From Caldilineaceae bacterium (GTDB taxonomy: Bacteria; Chloroflexota; Anaerolineae; Caldilineales; Caldilineaceae): DNA of 6,739 nt. Below the pieces are notes generated by a model. The model made no database searches and was not told the origin of the DNA. It saw only the letters and a program-made list of their open reading frames with translations. Positions 1 to 5,407 of this stretch are shown piece by piece; the first letter of the stretch is position 1; every line of letters begins with the position of its first letter. The DNA is taken from positions 1-6,739 of the forward strand of contig WGCB01000394.1 of assembly GCA_015494005.1 (NCBI GenBank), written 5' to 3'. The position numbers and the translations under genes were made by a program.

Positions 1-1200
<1,200 letters not shown>

Positions 1201-1216
1201 CTGAGTGCATGGAACC

Positions 1217-1247
1217 CGGGGGCGGGCAGCCATCCTGTCCGCCCCCG
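1217..1247 (+). other. Strong hairpin between tuf and tRNA-Trp, no U-tract
   Basis: The arms 1217-1229 and 1235-1247 pair over 13 bp with a single G-U wobble and a 5-nt loop (CCATC); the outer 9 bp are almost all G-C. It begins 16 nt after the tuf stop and ends 8 nt before the tRNA. The bases that follow (TAGAACGTAGG) hold no U-run, so it is not a standard intrinsic terminator. It may protect the tuf mRNA 3' end, mark an RNase cut that frees the tRNA precursor, or pause polymerase. The pairing is seen directly; the role is inferred. Confidence 0.7.
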
Positions 1248-1255
1248 TAGAACGT

Positions 1256-1328
1256 AGGCGAGTAGCTCAACTGGTAGAGCAGCGGTCTCCAAAACCGCAG
1301 GTTGTGGGTTCGAGTCCTGCCTCGCCTG
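1256..1328 (+). tRNA. trnW: tRNA-Trp (anticodon CCA)
   Basis: A complete 73-nt cloverleaf can be folded. The acceptor stem AGGCGAG (1256-1262) pairs with CTCGCCT (1321-1327), and the D stem GCTC pairs with GAGC (1265-1268 / 1277-1280). The anticodon stem GCGGT/ACCGC encloses loop CTCCAAA with anticodon CCA at 1289-1291. The T arm is GTGGG-TTCGAGT-CCTGC, with two G-U wobbles. The discriminator base is G1328, as usual for bacterial tRNA-Trp. The 3' CCA is not fully encoded (GCCT follows), so it must be added by nucleotidyltransferase. Its place between tuf and secE matches many bacterial tuf-tRNA-Trp-secE-nusG clusters. No promoter of its own is evident, so it is probably cut from a tuf read-through transcript. 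Confidence 0.97.
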
Positions 1329-1341
1329 CCTGTGTAGATGG

Positions 1342-1361
1342 CCACCGGCTTCGGTCGGTGG
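1342..1361 (+). other. UUCG-capped hairpin after tRNA-Trp
   Basis: CCACCGGC (1342-1349) pairs with GTCGGTGG (1354-1361) over 8 bp with one wobble, capped by the exceptionally stable C(UUCG)G tetraloop. It starts 13 nt after the tRNA. The tail (TCGTTTATC) is only mildly U-rich, so this is at best a weak terminator. It may instead be a 3' processing or stability element for the tRNA precursor. Confidence 0.6.
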
Positions 1362-1369
1362 TCGTTTAT

Positions 1370-1421
1370 CGCCTGGGGACAGGCGCCAACCCGGCCCAAT
1401 CGAGCCGATCGGGCCTGTCCC
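1370..1421 (+). repeat. Overlapping, mutually exclusive inverted repeats upstream of secE
   Basis: Two foldings share the bases 1380-1384. A local hairpin pairs CGCCTG (1370-1375) with CAGGCG (1380-1385) around a GNRA-type loop GGGA. A longer-range one pairs GGGACAGGC (1376-1384) with GCCTGTCCC (1413-1421), 9 perfect bp, and encloses a small ATCG/CGAT stem (1399-1402 / 1406-1409). Only one can form at a time. That is the geometry of an RNA switch or attenuator, but no U-tract follows and no ligand class is recognised. Confidence 0.5.
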
Positions 1422-1427
1422 AACCCT

Positions 1428-1441
1428 GAATCGGCCGATTC
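1428..1441. repeat. Perfect 14-bp palindrome upstream of secE
   Basis: GAATCGGCCGATTC reads the same on both strands. A related sequence, AATCGAGCCGAT, lies about 30 bp upstream at 1398-1409 with one extra base in the middle. A symmetric site of this kind could be a protein operator or part of an RNA fold. It is 77 bp before the secE start. No promoter consensus was found beside it. Confidence 0.45.
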
Positions 1442-1446
1442 GCCTT

Positions 1447-1456
1447 TGCAGCTGCA
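1447..1456. repeat. 10-bp palindrome upstream of secE
   Basis: TGCAGCTGCA is a perfect palindrome 5 bp after the larger one. At this length it may be chance in GC-rich DNA. It is listed because palindromes and hairpins are dense across this spacer. Confidence 0.3.
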
Positions 1457-1517
1457 GGGTGCGAAAGGGCCGCCGGCATGAGAGATCCCGAACGGACGTT
1501 AGATTAGGGGGCACAGC

Positions 1518-1736
1518 GTGAGTCGAGCATCATCCGCACAGAAGAACGAGAACTTCCTGGTTCGCTACTTCAAGGAGACCCGAGCCGAGATCAGCAAGGT
1601 CACCTGGCCCACCCGGGAGGAAGGGATCCGACTGACGATCGTGGTGCTGGTTGTCACCATCGTGTCGGCCCTCTTCCTGTTCGCCGTGGACACTGTTTTC
1701 AGCTTCCTGATCGCCCAGTTCGTCCGGCTGCTCTGA
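1518..1736 (+). CDS. secE: Preprotein translocase subunit SecE
   Basis: SecE is the small essential membrane subunit that clamps the SecY channel in the SecYEG translocon of the cytoplasmic membrane. The 72-aa product has the single-span form common outside the enterobacteria. It has a polar N-terminus, then the conserved amphipathic segment KETRAEISKVTWPTREE (about 19-35), then one hydrophobic span (about 38-58, TIVVLVVTIVSALFLFAV), and a short C-terminal tail. The start is GTG, chosen because an AGGGGG Shine-Dalgarno (1506-1511) sits 6 nt before it and the protein begins at the usual distance from the amphipathic helix. nusG follows, as in nearly all bacteria. Confidence 0.95.
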   Translation: MSRASSAQKNENFLVRYFKETRAEISKVTWPTREEGIRLTIVVLVVTIVSALFLFAVDTVFSFLIAQFVRLL

Positions 1737-1752
1737 CCGCTCCCCAGGGGCG

Positions 1753-1799
1753 CCCCGCACTCGGCGAATCCCGTCGGGGATAGGGCCTGTGGAAACAGG
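1753..1799 (+). other. Structured secE-nusG spacer: two small stems
   Basis: The 130-nt gap between secE and nusG is long for this gene pair. CCCCG (1753-1757) can pair with CGGGG (1775-1779). CCTGT (1786-1790) pairs with ACAGG (1795-1799) around a GNRA loop GGAA. A run of six T lies at 1845-1850, but no GC stem sits directly in front of it, so it is not called a terminator. No promoter consensus was found here. Confidence 0.35.
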
Positions 1800-1857
1800 G
1801 AGAACTCGGGGCGGACATGCCGGAAGTTGATGGCTTTGAAGATGTTTTTTGTTGGTA

Positions 1858-1864
1858 GAGGAGG
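1858..1864 (+). promoter_or_regulatory. nusG Shine-Dalgarno, close to the start
   Basis: GAGGAGG is a strong anti-16S match but ends only 2 nt before ATG 1867. The next codon, TTG 1870, is 5 nt away, nearer the usual spacing. Either start gives essentially the same protein. TTG 1849 has no Shine-Dalgarno. Confidence 0.6.
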
Positions 1865-1866
1865 CC

Positions 1867-2580
1867 ATGTTGGAACAGTTGTCGAAAGGCCCAGAAGAGG
1901 AAATGGAAGAACAGCGAGATCCCCAGGTGGAAGAAGCCGTGGCGGAGCTGCAGGCAGAGCCCGAGCAGGCCGAATTGGTCGAAGCGGAGAGCCCAACAGA
2001 GGAGGCTGAAGCGGCGTCCGAGGATGGCCAGGAGCCCGAAGAGGAGGAGACCGGCCCCAAGGCCGAGTGGTACGTGGTGCACTGCTACTCGGGCATGGAG
2101 AACAAGGTCAAGAAGAACCTGGAGCATCGGGCCGAGTCCATGGGCATGACGGACAAGATCCTGCAGGTGATCGTGCCCACCGAGACGGAGATCGAGATCA
2201 AGGAAGGGGTGCGCCGGGAAGTGGAGCGCCGAGTTTTCCCCGGCTATATCATGATCCGCATGATCATGGACGAGGATAGCTGGTACGTGGTGCGCAACAC
2301 CCCGGGCGTGACCAGTTTTGTGGGGGTAGGCAACAAGCCCACGCCCCTGAGCGAGGAAGAGGTCGAGAAGATCCTGAAGCGCATCGAGGCGGACGAGCCT
2401 CGGGTGAAAGTGAGCTTCGAAGTGGGGGAGCGGGTGCGTATCCTGGACGGTCCCTTCTCGGAGTTCACCGGTGTGGTGGAAGAGATCTACCCGGAGAAGG
2501 GCAAGGCCAAGGTCATGGTGAGTTTCTTCAACCGGGAAACGCCCATCGAAGTGGATTTCCTTCAGCTGGAGCGAGTATAA
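1867..2580 (+). CDS. nusG: Transcription termination/antitermination factor NusG, acidic N-terminal extension
   Basis: NusG binds RNA polymerase through its NGN domain and tunes elongation, pausing and Rho action; its KOW domain contacts Rho or ribosomal protein S10. From ATG 1867 the product is 237 aa, against about 175-185 for typical NusG. The NGN domain starts at W68 (WYVVHCYSGMENKV) and includes the conserved FPGY (124-127) and NTPG (144-147). The KOW domain runs about 184-237 (VGERVRILDGPFSEFTGVVEEI). The extra residues 1-67 are a low-complexity tail with about 25 Glu/Asp and only 2 basic residues in the first 62. ATG 1867 was chosen for the GAGGAGG just upstream; TTG 1870 is nearly equivalent, and ATG 1903 would still leave a long tail. 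The tail is in frame with no stop between it and the NGN domain, so it is a true extension if translation starts where shown. Confidence 0.95.
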   Translation: MLEQLSKGPEEEMEEQRDPQVEEAVAELQAEPEQAELVEAESPTEEAEAASEDGQEPEEEETGPKAEWYVVHCYSGMENKVKKNLEHRAESMGMTDKILQVIVPTETEIEIKEGVRREVERRVFPGYIMIRMIMDEDSWYVVRNTPGVTSFVGVGNKPTPLSEEEVEKILKRIEADEPRVKVSFEVGERVRILDGPFSEFTGVVEEIYPEKGKAKVMVSFFNRETPIEVDFLQLERV

Positions 2581-2614
2581 AACTAGAACGGGAAAAGGAG
2601 CAGAGTAGAGCGTT

Positions 2615-3040
2615 ATGGCAAAGAAACTGAAAGCCGTTGTCAAACTGCAGATCCCGGCTGGGAAGGCCAGTCCGGCGCCGCCGGTGGGTACGGCCCTTGG
2701 CCCCCACGGTGTGAACATCATGGGCTTCTGCAAGGAGTACAACGCCCGTACTCAGCAGCAGATCGGCCAGATCATCCCGGTGGAGATCTCCATCTTCACC
2801 GATGGCTCCTTCACCTTCATCACCAAGACGCCCCCGGCCGCGGACCTGATCAAGAAGGCCGCGGGCATCGAGAAGGGCAGCCCGGAGCCCAACCTGCAGA
2901 AGGTGGGCCAGATCACCCGGCAGCAGGTGCGGGAGATCGCCGAGGTCAAGATGAAGGACCTGGGGGACGTCCCCCTGGAGAGCGCCATGCGCATGGTGGA
3001 GGGCACCGCCCGCAGCATGGGCGTCACCGTGGTGGACTGA
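2615..3040 (+). CDS. rplK: 50S ribosomal protein L11
   Basis: L11 binds the 23S rRNA GTPase-associated centre at the base of the L7/L12 stalk and takes part in factor binding and stringent-response sensing. The 141-aa length is standard. The N-terminal domain (about 1-70) carries the proline-rich loop [12 protein letters not shown] (14-25), where thiostrepton contacts and factor-induced motion are centred, then [20 protein letters not shown]. The C-terminal RNA-binding domain (about 72-141) carries the KTPPA linker, the [15 protein letters not shown] helix and the [11 protein letters not shown] end. AAAGGAG at 2594-2600 is the likely ribosome-binding site, with a rather long 14-nt spacer. It lies 34 nt after nusG and 98 nt before rplA, so the three are probably co-transcribed. 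Confidence 0.98.
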   Translation: MAKKLKAVVKLQIPAGKASPAPPVGTALGPHGVNIMGFCKEYNARTQQQIGQIIPVEISIFTDGSFTFITKTPPAADLIKKAAGIEKGSPEPNLQKVGQITRQQVREIAEVKMKDLGDVPLESAMRMVEGTARSMGVTVVD

Positions 3041-3138
3041 GCAGCGGACGGCGCCATCCCCTTTCGGTAAACAGATCCATCGCAGCATCCATTCCGTGGG
3101 AGGGGCCCTGCCCCGTTGGCACCACGAAGGAGAGAATC

Positions 3139-3852
3139 ATGGCAAAGCACGGCAAACGCTACAACGCAGTTCGTTCCAAGATCGACCGCAGCCGCACCTA
3201 CGCCCCGGATGAGGCCATGAACCTGGTCCGGGAGCTGGCCACGGCCAATTTCGACGAGACCATCGAGGTCCACATCAACACCGGCGTGGATCCCCGCCAC
3301 GCGGACCAACAGGTCCGGGGCGTGGTCACCCTGCCTCACGGCACCGGCCGCCAGGTGCGCATCCTGGTCTTTGCCGGGCCGGACGGGGCCAGCCTGGCCG
3401 AGCAGGCCGGCGCGGACTACGTGGGGGGCGAGGATCTGGCCAAGAAGATCCAGGAAGGCTGGCTGGACTTCGATGTGGTCCTGGCTACACCGGACATGAT
3501 GCGGGTGGTGGGTAAGCTGGGTCGCATCCTGGGCCCCCGGGGCCTGATGCCCAGCCCCAAGGCCGGCACCATCGTCCAGCCCGACGACCTGCCCCGGGTC
3601 ATCGAGGAAACCCGCAAGGGCCGGGTGGAGTTCCGGGTGGATAAAACCGCCAACATCCACGTGCCCATCGGCAAGGCCAGCTTCGAGCCCGAGAAGCTGC
3701 TGGAGAACCTGGCGGCCTTGATGGAGGCCATCATGGCGGCCAAGCCCTCGAGCATCAAAGGGGCCTACATCCGGCGGGTCACCGTGGCGCCCACCATGGG
3801 CCCGGGCGTGCGCATCGATCCCCTGGCGGCTAGCAGTCTGAAGACCGAGTAG
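3139..3852 (+). CDS. rplA: 50S ribosomal protein L1
   Basis: L1 forms the mobile stalk that guides deacylated tRNA out of the E site. In E. coli it also represses its own operon by binding mRNA. The 237-aa length is normal. Domain I is made of the two ends (about 1-66 and 160-237) and domain II of the middle. The family signature lies at about 125-144: [20 protein letters not shown]. The C-terminal RNA-binding piece [16 protein letters not shown] (208-223) is intact. The GAAGGAGAG site at 3126-3134 ends 4 nt before the ATG. Codons favour C endings (about 16 of 26 Ala are GCC and 11 of 13 Thr are ACC), in contrast to tuf. I could not identify an L1-binding mRNA mimic upstream of rplK by eye. 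Confidence 0.98.
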   Translation: MAKHGKRYNAVRSKIDRSRTYAPDEAMNLVRELATANFDETIEVHINTGVDPRHADQQVRGVVTLPHGTGRQVRILVFAGPDGASLAEQAGADYVGGEDLAKKIQEGWLDFDVVLATPDMMRVVGKLGRILGPRGLMPSPKAGTIVQPDDLPRVIEETRKGRVEFRVDKTANIHVPIGKASFEPEKLLENLAALMEAIMAAKPSSIKGAYIRRVTVAPTMGPGVRIDPLAASSLKTE

Positions 3853-3854
3853 AT

Positions 3855-3883
3855 TTGCCATAACCCGCTCTTTGGAGGATAAT
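3855..3883 (+). promoter_or_regulatory. Sigma-70-type promoter for rplJL
   Basis: The -35 box TTGCCA (3855-3860, 5 of 6 to TTGACA) and the -10 box GATAAT (3878-3883, 5 of 6 to TATAAT) are separated by exactly 17 bp. Transcription would begin near 3890. The promoter starts 2 bp after the rplA stop and points into the L10 leader, matching the separate rplJ promoter known in E. coli. A small hairpin, GTTGT/ACAAC (3893-3897 / 3903-3907), would sit at the very 5' end of the transcript and might protect it. Confidence 0.75.
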
Positions 3884-3930
3884 ATCCGCCGAGTTGTACC
3901 CGACAACCGATAGCGACCATCGTTACGTGC

Positions 3931-3993
3931 TGAAGACCGCAGGTGTGGCCCCGCCACAGAAGCGCAGACCCTCTGCCGCCTGCCGAGGCCGGC
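3931..3993 (+). promoter_or_regulatory. L10 leader (autoregulatory L10-L12 binding RNA)
   Basis: This matches the conserved ribosomal L10 leader. GAAGACC (3932-3938) is followed by GCAGG (3939-3943), which pairs with CCTGC (3979-3983), closing a three-way junction. Two side hairpins fill it: TGTGGC/GCCACA with loop CCC (3944-3958) and GCAGA/TCTGC with loop CCC (3964-3976). The diagnostic string CTGCCGAGG lies at 3980-3988; its GAGG opposite GACC forms the kink-turn bound by L10. The L10-L12 complex binds this RNA in place of its 23S site to limit rplJL expression: at translation in E. coli, by attenuation in Bacillus subtilis. The structure is seen in the sequence; the regulation is by family analogy. 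Confidence 0.9.
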
Positions 3994-4049
3994 GAAGTCC
4001 GTGACTGCTCCCTCTCCCTGCTGGCTTGGGGAGGAAACCCAGCGAACTG

Positions 4050-4085
4050 CGCCTCCGTGTCTTCTGCACGGGGGCGTTTCTTTTT
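4050..4085 (+). terminator. Attenuator (leader intrinsic terminator) before rplJ
   Basis: CGCCTCCGTG (4050-4059) pairs with CACGGGGGCG (4067-4076): 10 bp with one wobble and a 7-nt loop, followed directly by TTTCTTTTT (4077-4085). It lies between the L10 leader and rplJ with no gene end before it, so it is an attenuator. Two upstream strands could compete for its 5' arm: GAGGC of the kink-turn (3985-3989) with GCCTC (4051-4055), and GGAGG (4030-4034) with CCTCC (4052-4056). L10 binding to the kink-turn would release the arm and favour termination. Confidence 0.85.
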
Positions 4086-4130
4086 GCCCCAAGGCTGTCT
4101 TGACCCGTGTTTCTCCCCATTTCCGTCCTA

Positions 4131-4153
4131 TGGAATCCGTTCTGTGGAATCCG
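4131..4153 (+). repeat. TGGAATCCG direct repeat in the rplJ leader
   Basis: TGGAATCCG occurs at 4131-4139 and again at 4145-4153, a 14-nt period, between the attenuator and the rplJ ribosome-binding site. No function is recognised and it may be chance. No other gene or RNA is seen in the rest of 3853-4202. Confidence 0.4.
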
Positions 4154-4187
4154 AAGCGGCGGAAACTGACCTGTGAAAACCCAGACG

Positions 4188-4195
4188 AAAGGAGG
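4188..4195 (+). promoter_or_regulatory. rplJ Shine-Dalgarno that fixes the TTG start
   Basis: AAAGGAGG is a near-perfect anti-16S match ending 7 nt before TTG 4203. It lies inside the reading frame that would start at GTG 4173, so it argues for the downstream TTG. Confidence 0.85.
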
Positions 4196-4202
4196 AGTCC
4201 AC

Positions 4203-4739
4203 TTGGCATTAACCCGTGAGAAGAAACGAGAGTTGGTGGCCACCTACAAGGAGCAGATCGAGAAGGCCACAGCCCTGATCTTCACCGACTACCGGGGCGC
4301 CACCGTGAAGCAGATCCACTCCCTGCGCACCAAGCTGCGGGAGGCCGATGCCATCTACATGGTGACGAAGAACACCCTGCTGGGCATCGCCCTGAGGGAG
4401 GCCGGCTATGACATGGACCTGGACGGTCTGCTGGAAGGCCCCAATGCCATCATCTTCACCGGTGAGGACATCGGCAAGAGCGCCAAGGCGCTGAAGGAAT
4501 GGATCAAGGCCGAGGGCGACGTGGTCCGGCTGAAAGGGGCCATCCTGGAAGGGGCGGTGCTGGACGCCAAGGCGGCAGAGGCCCTGGCCGAGCTGCCCAG
4601 CCGGGAGCAGATGCTGGCCACCCTGCTGTCCACCATCATGGCGCCGGCCACCCAGCTGGTCCGCACCATCAACGAGCCAGCAGCCAGCCTGGTCCGGGTC
4701 ATCCAAGCCCGGGTTGACCAGGGGCAGGAAGCGGCCTAG
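4203..4739 (+). CDS. rplJ: 50S ribosomal protein L10
   Basis: L10 anchors the L7/L12 dimers to the 23S rRNA and so forms the base of the stalk that recruits translation factors. With the TTG start the product is 178 aa and begins MALTREKKRELV, the expected start for the family; the earlier GTG at 4173 would add 10 unlikely residues. The globular RNA-binding part runs to about 135, with FTDYRGATVKQIHSLR and the KNTLLGIAL segment. The C-terminal helix (about 136-178) is the L12-binding arm. From MAP (146-148) to the end it is 33 residues, roughly 10 longer than my recollection of two-dimer L10 proteins such as that of B. subtilis and close to that of Thermotoga, so three L12 dimers are likely. 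Expression is probably set by the leader and attenuator upstream. Confidence 0.97.
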   Translation: MALTREKKRELVATYKEQIEKATALIFTDYRGATVKQIHSLRTKLREADAIYMVTKNTLLGIALREAGYDMDLDGLLEGPNAIIFTGEDIGKSAKALKEWIKAEGDVVRLKGAILEGAVLDAKAAEALAELPSREQMLATLLSTIMAPATQLVRTINEPAASLVRVIQARVDQGQEAA

Positions 4740-4755
4740 CCGGTCCCTGCACCAT

Positions 4756-4825
4756 CCGTGATTCACGGCTGCACTTCGACAGCCAGTTTGCACCCCTGCC
4801 GTCCTTTGACCCGAGGATCATCGGG
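4756..4825 (+). other. rplJ-rplL spacer with two small hairpins
   Basis: The 171-nt gap between rplJ and rplL holds CCGTG/CACGG with loop ATT (4756-4768) and CCCGA/TCGGG with a 6-nt loop (4810-4825). TTGACCCGA occurs twice, at 4806-4814 and 4862-4870. Neither copy has a convincing -10 box at 16-18 bp, so no internal promoter is called. The stems may tune the high L12-to-L10 ratio through mRNA stability or translation; that is inference. Confidence 0.35.
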
Positions 4826-4910
4826 GGCGAAGGCGACCAGAGGCAGCACGTCTTATCACACTTGACCCGAAGAACGAGATCACTTTTCAAACAATCGGAG
4901 GCATGAAACA

Positions 4911-5282
4911 ATGGCAGACCTGAAAGCAATCGTGGACGAGCTGAACAAGCTGACCCTCCCCGAGGCGGCCGAGCTGGTGAAGATGCTGGAGGAAGAGTGG
5001 GGTGTGAGCGCGGCGGCCGCCGTGGCCGTGGCTGCCGCTCCCGCGGCCGCGGAGGAAGCGGAGGAGGAGAAGACCGAGTTCGACGTCATCCTCAAGGACA
5101 TGGGCCCCAAGAAGATCAACGTCATCAAGGCGGTCCGCTCGGTGACCAGCCTGGGCCTGAAGGAGGCCAAGGAGCTGGTGGAGAGTGCGCCGGCCCCGGT
5201 GGTCCAGGGCGTCCCCAAGGAGACGGCCGAGGAGGTCAAGGCCAAGCTGGAGGCCGAGGGCGCTGTGGTGGAGATCAAGTAG
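4911..5282 (+). CDS. rplL: 50S ribosomal protein L7/L12
   Basis: L7/L12 is the multi-copy stalk protein that binds EF-Tu, EF-G, IF2 and release factors and stimulates their GTPase activity. The 123-aa product has the usual three parts. The N-terminal dimerisation helices (1-33, [29 protein letters not shown]) are followed by an Ala/Glu-rich hinge (about 34-54). The C-terminal factor-binding domain (about 56-123) carries the conserved [24 protein letters not shown] surface and the GAVVEIK end. GGAGG at 4897-4901 lies 9 nt before the ATG. A strong terminator follows 20 nt after the stop, and rpoB is not next. Confidence 0.98.
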   Translation: MADLKAIVDELNKLTLPEAAELVKMLEEEWGVSAAAAVAVAAAPAAAEEAEEEKTEFDVILKDMGPKKINVIKAVRSVTSLGLKEAKELVESAPAPVVQGVPKETAEEVKAKLEAEGAVVEIK

Positions 5283-5302
5283 CTCCGCTGCTCGAATCGA
5301 AC

Positions 5303-5342
5303 AAAAGGCCTGCCTGGACGCGTGTCCGAGCAGGCCTTTTTT
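5303..5342 (+). terminator. Intrinsic terminator after rplL
   Basis: AAAAGGCCTGC (5303-5313) pairs perfectly with GCAGGCCTTTT (5330-5340), 11 bp. An inner GGAC/GTCC stem (5316-5319 / 5324-5327) lies within the loop, and a six-T run ends at 5342. On the other strand the four A at 5303-5306 give a short U-run after the same stem, so it may also end the convergent gene, whose stop is 66 bp away at 5408. Confidence 0.92.
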
Positions 5343-5407
5343 CAATTGGGGCGCCAGGACGGGGCATGGGCGGGACGCGACGAGTCAGCTCCGGCGGTTC
5401 CCCTCTG

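Noticed and set aside
1499..1504. TTAGAT as a -10 box for secE
   Set aside because: No -35-like sequence lies 16-18 bp upstream, and the site overlaps the ribosome-binding region.
1845..1850. Six-T run before nusG as an intrinsic terminator
   Set aside because: No GC-rich stem directly precedes it; the nearest hairpin ends about 45 nt upstream.
1849..1866. TTG 1849 as nusG start
   Set aside because: No Shine-Dalgarno precedes it, and the strong GAGGAGG lies inside the extra codons, pointing to ATG 1867 or TTG 1870.
1699..2742. 347-codon open frame on the - strand opposite nusG
   Set aside because: It is His/Leu/Gly-rich shadow coding antisense to nusG and rplK, with no recognisable domain.
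3102..3114. GGGGC/GCCCC hairpin with a 3-nt loop between rplK and rplA
   Set aside because: The stem is only 5 bp, has no U-tract and is easily due to chance in GC-rich spacer.
4071..4090. GGGGC (4071-4075) with GCCCC (4086-4090) as an antiterminator
   Set aside because: The 3' partner lies after the U-tract, so it would be made too late to stop termination there.
4173..4202. GTG 4173 as rplJ start
   Set aside because: The ideal AAAGGAGG lies downstream of it, 7 nt before TTG 4203, and L10 proteins start near MALTREKK.
2752..4209. 485-codon open frame on the - strand opposite rplK, rplA and the L10 leader
   Set aside because: It lies antisense to two certain ribosomal genes and a structured leader. 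Its product is low-complexity and resembles no family; long antisense frames are expected in GC-rich DNA.
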